Shown here: one piece after another, positions 10,260-18,267 of the stretch
Position numbering within the stretch: the first letter of the stretch is position 1
Layout of the letters: each line of letters opens with the position of its first letter
Source: Cellulophaga sp. HaHa_2_95
GTDB lineage: Bacteria > Bacteroidota > Bacteroidia > Flavobacteriales > Flavobacteriaceae
Assembly (NCBI RefSeq): GCF_019278565.1
Contig: NZ_CP058988.1
Location: forward strand, 4,402,001-4,466,000
Reading direction: 5' to 3'
Length of the DNA: 64,000 nt
Notes under the pieces: model-generated
Told to the model about the DNA's origin: nothing
Databases searched by the model: none
What the model saw: only the letters and a program-made list of their open reading frames with translations
Translations under genes and position numbers: made by a program

Positions 10260-11492
10260 TTAATCTGCTAATTCCTCTTTTAAGATACGCACAACTTCTA
10301 CAATTGTCTCTTCTTCTAAATCGGTACGCTTCACCAAGTCATCAACATCTTGCTCCAAAACGCTACGAGCAGTGTCCATTCCTATCTTCTTAAATTCTTC
10401 TATAATCCATCCCTCGATTTCGTCAGAGAACTCTGTTAACTCAACATCTTCCTCAACTCCTTCACGGAATACATCTATCTCATAACCAGTCAATTGACCC
10501 GCTAATCTAATATTATGACCTCCACGCCCAATAGCCTTAGAAACCTCTTCAGGTCTTAAATAAACTTGAGCTGTCATTTTCTCGTCATCCAACTTTACAG
10601 AAGAAACACGAGCAGGACTTAATGCTCTTGTTACTAAAAGTTGTGGATTACTAGTCCAGTTGATAACATCTATATTTTCATTCCCTAATTCTCTAACGAT
10701 ACCATGTATACGAGAACCTTTCATACCCACACAAGCTCCTACCGGATCAATACGATCATCATAAGAATCTACAGCTACTTTTGCTTTTTCACCTGGAATA
10801 CGAACTACTTTTTTAACAGTAATTAAACCATCAAAAACCTCTGGGATTTCCTGAAAAAATAATTGTTCCAAAAATGCAGGTGCAGTTCTAGACATTACAA
10901 TTACAGGTTTATTTCCTTTTAATTCTACACTTTCAATAACACCACGAACATTATCACCTTTTCTAAAGAAATCTGACGGTATCTGCTTATCCTTTGGAAG
11001 AATAACCTCATTACCTTCATCATCTAATAAGATAACAACCTTATGTCTTATATGGTGTACCTCTGCCGTATACAACTCACCCTCTAAATCCTTAAAGTGC
11101 TTGTATATAGTTGTATTATCATGCTCATGGATTTTTGAAATTAAATTCTGGCGAAGTGCTAAAATTGCTCTTCTCCCTAATTGAATTAACTTAACTTCTT
11201 CAGAAACATCTTCACCAACCTCAAAATCAGGCTCAATCTTACGAGCTTCTGTTAATGAAATCTCCTCATTAGGCTCTTCTACCTCACCATCCTCTACTAC
11301 AACTCTATTTCTCCAAATCTCTAAATCCCCTTTATCAGGATTAATAATGATATCAAAGTTATCATCAGAACCAAATTTCTTTTTTAGAGCGTTTCTAAAA
11401 ACATCCTCTAAAATCGCCATTAGCGTTACTCTATCAATGAATTTATCGTCTTTAAATTCTGAAAAAGATTCGATCAGCGCTATATTTTCCAT
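10260..11492 (-). CDS. nusA: Transcription termination/antitermination factor NusA
   Basis: NusA binds RNA polymerase and nascent RNA and modulates pausing, termination and antitermination. The 410-residue protein has the N-terminal polymerase-binding domain (MENIALIESFSEFKDDKFID), an S1 domain (about 130-200), and two KH domains (about 205-345) with the hallmark VGACVGMKGSRIHGIVREL and AIGRGGHNIRLAGQLTGYEI. The C-terminal part is short and acidic and holds one helix-hairpin-helix-like unit (LVKRTDLEEETIVEVVRIL) instead of the two acidic repeats of E. coli NusA; short forms are common outside Proteobacteria. It starts 12 bases after the rimP stop codon. Confidence 0.97.
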   Translation of the reverse strand: MENIALIESFSEFKDDKFIDRVTLMAILEDVFRNALKKKFGSDDNFDIIINPDKGDLEIWRNRVVVEDGEVEEPNEEISLTEARKIEPDFEVGEDVSEEVKLIQLGRRAILALRQNLISKIHEHDNTTIYKHFKDLEGELYTAEVHHIRHKVVILLDDEGNEVILPKDKQIPSDFFRKGDNVRGVIESVELKGNKPVIVMSRTAPAFLEQLFFQEIPEVFDGLITVKKVVRIPGEKAKVAVDSYDDRIDPVGACVGMKGSRIHGIVRELGNENIDVINWTSNPQLLVTRALSPARVSSVKLDDEKMTAQVYLRPEEVSKAIGRGGHNIRLAGQLTGYEIDVFREGVEEDVELTEFSDEIEGWIIEEFKKIGMDTARSVLEQDVDDLVKRTDLEEETIVEVVRILKEELAD

Positions 11493-11504
11493 GTTGACCT
11501 ACAA

Positions 11505-11966
11505 TTAAAATTTTATAATAACTTTTGCTTCTTGAATATCAGAAAAACTAAATTCTTGTTTTTTCTGAACTGTAACTTTACCCTTACCTACTGGTTTTGG
11601 TTCTCTAGCTTTCCATTCTAAAGTAATTCCTTGATCGTTCGCTGCTGTTAAAATTCCTTCAAATTTACCATCTAAAGTTTTTACTTCCAACTCTCTACCG
11701 ATATTCTTTTTATATTGCCTTGGCATAACCATAGGCGTAGTTGCTCCGACAGAAGCCACTTCTAAAGAAAAATCCTCTTCTTCACGATCTAAATTTTGAT
11801 CAATTGACCTACTAATCGCTATACAATCTGTTAAATTAACTCCTGTATCGCCATCTAGAATAATATTTATTTTGTTCGCAGGCCCTATCGTAAAATCAAT
11901 CAAAAAAAGTGACTCATTTTCTTTCAAAGCATCCTCTAACAATCCTAAAACTTTCTCTTTAAACAT
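11505..11966 (-). CDS. rimP: Ribosome maturation factor RimP
   Basis: RimP assists 30S subunit assembly. The product, taken from the ATG at 11966, is 153 residues: MFKEKVLGLLEDALKENESL, followed by an N-terminal alpha/beta domain with INIILDGDTGVNLTDCIAISR, the SLEVASVGATTPM stretch where most family members have SPG, and a C-terminal SH3-like domain with an FSDIQEAKVIIKF end. The reading frame stays open for nine more codons to 11993, but that would begin inside a strong inverted repeat (11984-12004) and add an atypical MSPLLLLKF lead, so I prefer 11966. It is the first gene of rimP-nusA-infB, an order conserved across bacteria. Confidence 0.93.
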   Translation of the reverse strand: MFKEKVLGLLEDALKENESLFLIDFTIGPANKINIILDGDTGVNLTDCIAISRSIDQNLDREEEDFSLEVASVGATTPMVMPRQYKKNIGRELEVKTLDGKFEGILTAANDQGITLEWKAREPKPVGKGKVTVQKKQEFSFSDIQEAKVIIKF

Positions 11967-11983
11967 AAACTTAAGCAATAAAA

Positions 11984-12004
11984 GAGGGGACAAATTGTCC
12001 CCTC
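11984..12004 (-). promoter_or_regulatory. Terminator-like hairpin in the rimP leader (possible attenuator)
   Basis: A perfect inverted repeat with 10-base arms (GAGGGGACAA and TTGTCCCCTC) around one central base, so about an 8-base stem with a 5-base loop. In the minus-strand transcript it is followed at once by UUUUAUUG, the look of an intrinsic terminator, and ends 17 bases before the rimP ATG. A -7 promoter box lies about 30 bases upstream, so the hairpin would sit inside the leader of rimP-nusA-infB. The structure is seen; the attenuator role is inferred. Confidence 0.55.
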
Positions 12005-12032
12005 GTATATACTATTGATTCTTACAGTCTTG

Positions 12033-12040
12033 CAAATATA
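12033..12040 (-). promoter_or_regulatory. Putative -7 promoter element for rimP-nusA-infB
   Basis: TATATTTG on the minus strand is an exact match to TAnnTTTG. Initiation some 7 bases downstream would give a leader of roughly 60 bases that includes the hairpin at 11984-12004. No good TTTG at the -33 position. Confidence 0.55.
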
Positions 12041-12102
12041 TAACTTTTTTAAACATTAAGCACATATACTTACGATATAAGATTTAACAATTGAAACAAT
12101 TT

Positions 12103-12140
12103 AAAAAAAAATTCCCTGCTCTTTTCAAAAGCAGGGAATT
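12103..12140 (-). terminator. Terminator after tRNA-Gln
   Basis: Arms AATTCCCTGC (12110-12119) and GCAGGGAATT (12131-12140) around an 11-base loop, with eight Ts following on the minus strand. It ends the tRNA-Gln transcript and isolates it from the rimP promoter. Confidence 0.85.
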
Positions 12141-12153
12141 TATTAAATTTCTG

Positions 12154-12225
12154 TTGGTCCACAAGGACTCGAACCTTGAATGACGGTACCAAAAACCGGA
12201 GTGTTGCCAATTACACCATGGACCA
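12154..12225 (-). tRNA. tRNA-Gln (anticodon UUG)
   Basis: Folding by eye: acceptor TGGTCCA/TGGACCA with discriminator A, D-stem GTGT/ACAC, anticodon loop TTTTGGT with anticodon TTG, a four-base variable region, and T-arm CAAGG-TTCGAGT-CCTTG. CCA is not encoded. The outermost anticodon-stem pair (27-43) is C-U, a mismatch at an otherwise regular stem. Confidence 0.95.
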
Positions 12226-12392
12226 TTACCTTTAAAAGCGGTGCAAATTTACAACAAAGTTTTACATCTGCAAACCTTTTTAAAAATAAATTTAAAAAAA
12301 TATTTCTTCGAGGTGTTAAACCTTTATAAAAAAATGAATTACATATCTATATTAATTACTAAATTCGCCGTAATTGGTAAAATACACAACAC

Positions 12393-15300
12393 ATGTTTTC
12401 TAAAAATTTTGAGAAATGGGATTCCATTTTAGGATGGACTGCTTTTTCTATTGCCTTAATAACTTATTGGATTACCGTTGAACCCACTGGAAGTTTCTGG
12501 GATGCTGGAGAATACATCACTACTGCAGCAAAACTACAAGTAGGACACCCCCCAGGAGCACCATTATTGCAAATGATAGGCGCATTTTTCTCCTTATTTG
12601 CTTTGGACGACAATGAAAAAATAGCCCTGATGGTCAATTATGTATCTGGAGTTTCTAGCGCATTTACCATCCTGTTCATGTTTTGGACGATTACCAATCT
12701 TACTAAAAAAATTATTTCTAAAGACGAAGTAATCACCAATAGTAAAGCAATAGCAATTTTAGGAAGCGGACTTGTTGGATCTTTAGCTTTTACTTTCTCT
12801 GATAGTTTTTGGTTCAATGCCGTAGAAACTGAAGTTTACGCTATGGCAAGTTTAATTATGGCGGTACTATTATGGCTTGGACTAAAATGGGTAGACAACT
12901 TAGACCAACCAAGAGGTGATAAATGGCTCGTTGTTATAGCTTATGTCGTAGGATTAACTTTTGGAATTCAGTTTATGGGATTCTTAGCCATCCCTTCTAT
13001 AGGCTTACTTTATTATTTCAAAACTTATAAAACTACCACCGTAAAGAATTTTTTATTAGCAAATATTATTGTGGTTGCCATATTAATGCTCGTCTATAAA
13101 TTTTCACTAACCTATATCTTAGTAGCGTTTGGATGGAGTGAGGTATTTTTCATAAACACCATTGGCCTTCCTTTTAATTCTGGATCTATCATCATGGGTC
13201 TTGTATTCATAACAGTGTTCTACTTAGCATTAAACTACACCCGTAAAAACAACTTCAAAACAGCAAACACCATAGTGCTTTGTCTAATGTTTTTATTCTT
13301 AGGATTTTCTTCATGGATTATGTTACCGATAAGAGCAAATGCAAAAGTTGTTATCAACGAAAATGACCCATCTGATGCTAGATCATTACTTGCTTACTAC
13401 AATAGAGAACAATATCCTGGTGTAGATAGCCCTTTTTATGGCGCATACTTTTCAAATGCTTTTGCTGGACCTGGGGAAGATAAAGATGACAAGCCCAAAT
13501 ATGAAAAAGATGAGAAGGCAGGTAAATACATAATTGTAAATAAATACAAGAATGCTACTCAAGGGCCTAATAAAAAACACATCGGGTTATTACCTAGAAT
13601 GTGGAGCGAACAGCATGTAGAAAACTACATGCGTTATTTTGGCCCTCTAGAATTTAAAACAAAAACCAATAGCCCTGAACTTGCTGAGGCCGTAAAGCAA
13701 TTACGCGAAGGATACGCTAAAGGTGAAATTGATGAAGCCCAATATGCACAGTTCCTAAACAGGTTTAGCGAATATATAGAAGTACAACCACCCTCTATTT
13801 GGGACAACATCGAGTATATGTTTGAATTCCAATTCGGATACATGTACTGGCGTTACTTCATGTGGAATTTTACTGGAAAACAAAACGACAAACAAGGGAG
13901 ATATGATGACAACGGAAACTGGATTAGTGGCATCAACTTCTTAGACGAATTACGCCCATCTATTGGCTCTCAAGACAATTTACCTAGTGATATTCTGAAC
14001 AATAAAGGTCGAAACACCTATTTCTTCCTACCCTTACTCTTAGGGATCATCGGAATATTATTTCAAATAGGAAAAAATCCAAAACAATTCTGGGTACTAC
14101 TGATATTCTTCCTGTTTACAGGATTGGCTATTCAATTTTATACGAACCCATATATCTTTCAACCCAGGGAAAGAGATTATTCTCTCGTGGGCTCTTTCTA
14201 CATCTTTGCATTGTGGATAGGAATAGGGGTCTATGGTATATTTGATGCCTTCAAAAAGATCATCACTCCTAAAATACTTGCTCCAACAGTAACTGTGGCT
14301 TGTTTATTGGCGGCACCATTTTTAATGGCATACCAAAACTGGGATGACCACGACAGATCAAACAGGTTTACTGCTAAAACTACCGCAAAAGCCTATTTAG
14401 AATCTACACAAGCAGACACAGGAGCCATACTATTTACGATAGGTGATAACGACACCTTCCCACTATGGTATGCACAAGAAATTGAAGGCTACCGTACCGA
14501 TGTCCGTGTCATCAATACAAGTTTATTTGCTACTGACTGGTATATTGACCAAATGAAACGTAAAGCTTACGAAAGTGAAGCCATACCTTCTCAATTAACA
14601 CACAAACAATACCGCGTAGGCTCCAGAGATGCCGTATACTACCAAAACGTAGATCATCTTTACAATAAAAACATCTCAGAATCTAGATGGGACATTAAAG
14701 CATTCATGGAATGGATTGCAAGTGACGAACCTAGAACAAAGCTTAGAAGTGTTTTAGAAGCTTCTTCTGATCAAGACATCAGCAATTACCCTGAGAATAC
14801 GCTTGACATTGTTTTCTACCCAACAAACCATATTAGAATACCTGTCAACAAAAAGAATGTTTTAGAAAGCGGTTTAGTAAAAGAAAAGGACTCTGCCTTA
14901 ATTGTAGATTTTATAGATATTGAACTTCCTAAAAGCGCATTACCTAAAAATCGCCTACTTATGTTAGACATTATTGCTAACAATGACTGGAAAAGACCAA
15001 TCTATTTCTCTGGTGGTAGTTTTGATGATGGCGAATATATTTGGATGAAAGATTACCTACAACTAGATGGTTTAGTCTACAAACTGGTTCCTATCAAAAC
15101 TGAATTTGACAAGCGTTCTTACGAAATGGGCAGAATAGATAGCGAATTAATGTATGACATAGTTAAGAAATGGGAATGGGGTAACTCAGGAAGCTCAGAC
15201 ATTTACCATGATACACAAACACGTATTCAAGGCCTATCTTTTAGAGGAAATATAGCTCGTCTGGTTGAAACACTATTAAATGAGAATAAAATAGAGAAGG

Positions 15301-15767
15301 CCAAAGAAATGATTGATATTGCTGTAACAAACATGCCAGTTGATTATTACGAATACTACGCATTTGTGGAGCCTTTCGTAGATGGATATTACAAAGTTGG
15401 AGAAACTGAAAAAGCTAGAAAATTATACACGCAACTAAAAACAAAATATCAGGAGCACCTAGAATATTACGCTACACTTCCACTAAATGAGCAATACGAG
15501 CGATTAAATGATATTATTGCCGATATGGAAGCCTATAACCGTAATGTTGATATCTTAATACGCAATGGCGACCGTGAGCTTGCAGAGAAGGAGACTATTA
15601 TTTTCAATGAATACATTGATAAATTTAGTCGCTTTGTCAACGGTAGCGAAGATCCAATCTTAAGAGAAGAAACTCCTACCCTTGTAGATCCTGATTTAAT
15701 AGATAGCAGTCAAATAGACACTACCTATATTCCAGATCCTGTTGTCACCCCTATTACACAAGAATAA
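12393..15767 (+). CDS. DUF2723 family multi-spanning membrane protein
   Basis: The 1124-residue product opens with a hydrophobic segment and the family signature TVEPTGSFWDAGEYITTAAKLQVGHPPGAPL. About ten membrane segments lie between residues 10 and 330, and more at about 540-650 after a soluble loop. The architecture resembles GT-C glycosyltransferases (the WDAGE and GHPPGAPL stretch sits in the first periplasmic loop, and eukaryotic TMEM260 is an O-mannosyltransferase), so a role in protein or lipid glycosylation is a reasonable inference. The C-terminal 300 residues are soluble with helical repeat character (KIEKAKEMIDIAVTNMP, ETEKARKLYTQLKTKY) like tetratricopeptide units. The gene stands alone between tRNA-Gln and a terminator. 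Start ATG at 12393. No function has been shown here. Confidence 0.9.
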   Translation: MFSKNFEKWDSILGWTAFSIALITYWITVEPTGSFWDAGEYITTAAKLQVGHPPGAPLLQMIGAFFSLFALDDNEKIALMVNYVSGVSSAFTILFMFWTITNLTKKIISKDEVITNSKAIAILGSGLVGSLAFTFSDSFWFNAVETEVYAMASLIMAVLLWLGLKWVDNLDQPRGDKWLVVIAYVVGLTFGIQFMGFLAIPSIGLLYYFKTYKTTTVKNFLLANIIVVAILMLVYKFSLTYILVAFGWSEVFFINTIGLPFNSGSIIMGLVFITVFYLALNYTRKNNFKTANTIVLCLMFLFLGFSSWIMLPIRANAKVVINENDPSDARSLLAYYNREQYPGVDSPFYGAYFSNAFAGPGEDKDDKPKYEKDEKAGKYIIVNKYKNATQGPNKKHIGLLPRMWSEQHVENYMRYFGPLEFKTKTNSPELAEAVKQLREGYAKGEIDEAQYAQFLNRFSEYIEVQPPSIWDNIEYMFEFQFGYMYWRYFMWNFTGKQNDKQGRYDDNGNWISGINFLDELRPSIGSQDNLPSDILNNKGRNTYFFLPLLLGIIGILFQIGKNPKQFWVLLIFFLFTGLAIQFYTNPYIFQPRERDYSLVGSFYIFALWIGIGVYGIFDAFKKIITPKILAPTVTVACLLAAPFLMAYQNWDDHDRSNRFTAKTTAKAYLESTQADTGAILFTIGDNDTFPLWYAQEIEGYRTDVRVINTSLFATDWYIDQMKRKAYESEAIPSQLTHKQYRVGSRDAVYYQNVDHLYNKNISESRWDIKAFMEWIASDEPRTKLRSVLEASSDQDISNYPENTLDIVFYPTNHIRIPVNKKNVLESGLVKEKDSALIVDFIDIELPKSALPKNRLLMLDIIANNDWKRPIYFSGGSFDDGEYIWMKDYLQLDGLVYKLVPIKTEFDKRSYEMGRIDSELMYDIVKKWEWGNSGSSDIYHDTQTRIQGLSFRGNIARLVETLLNENKIEKAKEMIDIAVTNMPVDYYEYYAFVEPFVDGYYKVGETEKARKLYTQLKTKYQEHLEYYATLPLNEQYERLNDIIADMEAYNRNVDILIRNGDRELAEKETIIFNEYIDKFSRFVNGSEDPILREETPTLVDPDLIDSSQIDTTYIPDPVVTPITQE

Positions 15768-15774
15768 TACACAT

Positions 15775-15807
15775 AAAAAAACCGAGACTTTCATCTCGGT
15801 TTTTTTA
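15775..15807. terminator. Bidirectional terminator between the DUF2723 gene and the thioredoxin-like gene
   Basis: A-run, ACCGAGA, loop, TCTCGGT, T-run, between two converging genes. Confidence 0.88.
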
Positions 15808-15825
15808 TGCTTATGCTATTCTCTT

Positions 15826-16122
15826 TTACAAGTACTCGTTCAAAATACCAATTAAAGTATTTGCGTCTTGTTCTCCACTTTGGCGCCAAACCATTTCTCC
15901 GTTTTTGTAAATAATCAAAGTAGGCAACCCTTTAACCCTTAAGGCTCTAGAAAGCTCCTTATTCTTATCTACATCAATTTTTATTACTTTACCTTTATCT
16001 CCCAAAGCTGCCGCAACATCACGTAGGACAGGATGCATGGAAGTCGATTGCTCATTCCACTCCGCATAAAAATCTAACAACACGGGAGCGTTAGAATCAA
16101 TTAGTTCACCAAATTTAGACAT
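15826..16122 (-). CDS. Thioredoxin-fold protein lacking the CXXC active site
   Basis: The 98-residue product aligns with the thioredoxin core (APVLLDFYAEW, KVIKIDVDKNKELSRALRV, KGLPTLIIYKNGEMVWRQSG with the cis-proline in GLPT). However, the active site that would read WCGPC is WNEQS, so both redox cysteines are absent; I see no cysteine anywhere in the protein. It therefore cannot catalyse dithiol exchange and more likely acts as a binding or chaperone-like protein. No signal peptide, so cytoplasmic. It has its own -7 promoter box (16147-16154) and converges on the DUF2723 gene. The fold is certain, the function unknown. Confidence 0.88.
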   Translation of the reverse strand: MSKFGELIDSNAPVLLDFYAEWNEQSTSMHPVLRDVAAALGDKGKVIKIDVDKNKELSRALRVKGLPTLIIYKNGEMVWRQSGEQDANTLIGILNEYL

Positions 16123-16146
16123 ACTTAAATGTTAGGATTCGTAAAT

Positions 16147-16154
16147 CAAATGTA
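16147..16154 (-). promoter_or_regulatory. Putative -7 promoter element for the thioredoxin-like gene
   Basis: TACATTTG on the minus strand is the same -7 sequence as the strong rplM promoter, 24 bases before the ATG. No clear -33 TTTG. Confidence 0.55.
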
Positions 16155-16215
16155 AGAAAAAATGTTAAAAAAATAATTTCTTACCATTTTTTGTGTTTTC
16201 CTTAGCATTTATATT

Positions 16216-17445
16216 TTAAGCAGTTGATTTCTTTTTAAGTGTAATTACGGTTATTTCTGGCCATATTCCTACCCTACCTGGATAGCCCAAGAAACCAAAG
16301 CCGCGATTCACATTTATAAACTGACCAAGCTCTTTATATACGCCCGCCCAATATTTATAACGCCATTTTATAGGGCTCCATTTAATCCAACCTGGTATTT
16401 CTATCCCAAACTGCATACCATGTGTATGACCACTTAAAGTCAAATGATAATGATAATCATCATGAATCACAATGTCTTCCCAATGACTTGGATCATGACT
16501 TAATAAGATTTTAAAATCGTTTTTATTAATGTTAAGTGCTGCTTTTTTCAAATCCCCCAATTTTTTAAAGCCACCTCGCCCCCAATTCTCAACACCCACA
16601 AGTGCAATTTTTGAGTTGTTTCGCTCTAGATATCTACTGTCATTTAAAATAAGATCAAATCCCATTTCTTTCTGTATCCTCTTTAAATCATCTAGATTAG
16701 CCGCCTTCTCTTCCTCTGTATCCCAATCTACATAATCTCCGTAATCGTGGTTCCCTAAAACTGAAAACTTACCATCTGGAGCCTCTAGTTTTGAAAACAA
16801 AGCCATCCAAGGTTTCATTTCCTCTGCTTTATTATTCACCATATCTCCCGTAAAAAATAAGACATCACTCTTTTGCTTATTAATCAGATCGATAGCATAT
16901 GAAATTTTGCTTTCATCATCAAAACTACCACTATGCACATCTGAAATCTGCGTAAGCGTATATCCATCAAAATCATCAGGAAGATCATCGAACTCTAAAT
17001 TATACTTCAATACCTTAAAATTATATTTCCCTTTATACATTCCATACAACAAAGACCCAAAAGGTAATGCCGCAATACCTAAGGCTACTAAACTTAAAAA
17101 GCGCCTACGCTCTGGCAAGGTAAACTCACGGTCTATGCCAAATATTTTCTGATACATTCCAGAAAAAAATCGGAATATATCTTCTGAAAAAAGAAAAAGT
17201 ATGGTTATTATTTGAAATGATAATAATGCCAGAAAGAATCCGAAGGCATAACTTTTAGGCCTACTTAACACCCTACCGTCCGATGAACCTAACGTAAACT
17301 GAAAAATAAAATTCCCAACTACTAAAAGTGATATAGCTATAAATGTATAATATACCCAAGCATGACGAGATGCTGTTTTAATAGCTTGAAGAGAATAAAA
17401 ACCCAAAACAAGGTAAATGATGACAAAAACCACGAAACGTAACAT
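16216..17445 (-). CDS. Membrane-anchored metallophosphoesterase
   Basis: The 409-residue product has four to five N-terminal membrane segments (residues 1-145) followed by a calcineurin-like phosphoesterase domain. The metal-binding motifs appear in order: ISDVHSG (D-x-H), FTGDMVNN (GD), GNHDYGDY (GNHD), SHDPSHWE and LSGHTHGMQFG. Family relatives of this layout (YaeI/YkuE-like) act on phospholipid or UDP-sugar-lipid phosphodiesters; the substrate cannot be read here. The catalytic domain carries no signal peptide of its own, and its side of the membrane depends on the number of helices. It ends 93 bases before the thioredoxin-like gene in the same orientation. Confidence 0.9.
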   Translation of the reverse strand: MLRFVVFVIIYLVLGFYSLQAIKTASRHAWVYYTFIAISLLVVGNFIFQFTLGSSDGRVLSRPKSYAFGFFLALLSFQIITILFLFSEDIFRFFSGMYQKIFGIDREFTLPERRRFLSLVALGIAALPFGSLLYGMYKGKYNFKVLKYNLEFDDLPDDFDGYTLTQISDVHSGSFDDESKISYAIDLINKQKSDVLFFTGDMVNNKAEEMKPWMALFSKLEAPDGKFSVLGNHDYGDYVDWDTEEEKAANLDDLKRIQKEMGFDLILNDSRYLERNNSKIALVGVENWGRGGFKKLGDLKKAALNINKNDFKILLSHDPSHWEDIVIHDDYHYHLTLSGHTHGMQFGIEIPGWIKWSPIKWRYKYWAGVYKELGQFINVNRGFGFLGYPGRVGIWPEITVITLKKKSTA

Positions 17446-17458
17446 AATGCTTTTTTTA

Positions 17459-17466
17459 CAAAGGTA
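17459..17466 (-). promoter_or_regulatory. Putative -7 promoter element for the metallophosphoesterase gene
   Basis: TACCTTTG on the minus strand, 13 bases before the ATG at 17445, matches TAnnTTTG. The leader would be very short. Confidence 0.5.
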
Positions 17467-17501
17467 TTTTTATTTGCACGAAGCTGTAACCCATTTAAAT
17501 A

Positions 17502-18224
17502 TTATTTAACCCTTACTACAATATCATGTATGGTCTTAAAGTCTGAAACGAGCGTTTTATCTTCATCTAAAAAGGGCATAAAGCACATACTTAAATTTTC
17601 CCTATTTGCATTTTTAGCTTGGAAAGTGGCTCCTGAAAAATGAATAACCGAAAAGCCATTTTCTTTAAATAGAAGCGCATTGTCTCTTTTGATTCCGCTC
17701 CCGGGCATAATTACGCAGTTCGCTGCTTTTTGATTGAGGAAATATAACAGATCTATTCCTTCCAATGCTTTTTTTTGTTGCCCAGAGCTTAAAATACAAT
17801 TCACCCCTATTTGCTCTAGTTGACATAGAGCCTCATAAGGATCTGCCACCCAATCAAAAGCACGGTGAAACGTAAAATACACTCCTTTTGACGCAGCTAT
17901 TAATTGCTTCGTTCTAAAAATATCAATAGAAAAATCTGGCATTAAAACTCCTGAAACAATTCCGTCTACACCAATTTCTATGCAATTTTCCACATCCTTA
18001 AGCATCACATCAAATTCTAAATCAGAATATACAAAATCCCCACTCCTAGGCCTGATGAGTACATGAACAGGAATCTTAATATTCTCCTTAACCGCCTTTA
18101 GCAATCCCGCAGATGGCGTTAATCCTCCAACCCCTAATTCCATACAAAGCTCAATCCTATCTGCCCCCGCTTTTTCTGCATTTATAGCCGACTCTAAAGA
18201 ATTAGCACAAACTTCTACCAGCAT
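17502..18224 (-). CDS. cutC: CutC family TIM-barrel protein
   Basis: The 240-residue product is a typical CutC: MLVEVCANSLESAINAEKAGADRIELC at the N-terminus, VLIRPRSGDFVYSD, DGIVSGVLMPDFSID, FTFHRAFDW and VIMPGSGI. CutC was first linked to copper homeostasis in E. coli, but that role is disputed and no metal site is obvious from sequence. It is divergent from the glycosylasparaginase gene, with 43 bases between the start codons, so the two may share a control region. That pairing hints at a role in sugar or glycoprotein turnover, which is inference only. No signal peptide. Confidence 0.95.
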   Translation of the reverse strand: MLVEVCANSLESAINAEKAGADRIELCMELGVGGLTPSAGLLKAVKENIKIPVHVLIRPRSGDFVYSDLEFDVMLKDVENCIEIGVDGIVSGVLMPDFSIDIFRTKQLIAASKGVYFTFHRAFDWVADPYEALCQLEQIGVNCILSSGQQKKALEGIDLLYFLNQKAANCVIMPGSGIKRDNALLFKENGFSVIHFSGATFQAKNANRENLSMCFMPFLDEDKTLVSDFKTIHDIVVRVK

Positions 18225-18267
18225 ATTCTTATATTTAAAACTCTAAAGTAACCAACAAAACCATAGT

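Noticed and set aside
11967..11993. Nine-codon N-terminal extension of RimP
   Set aside because: It would start inside the leader hairpin and lacks homology to known RimP N-termini.
12241..12432. 63-residue frame ahead of the DUF2723 gene
   Set aside because: It overlaps the true ATG at 12393 in another frame and has no domain, signal or codon support.
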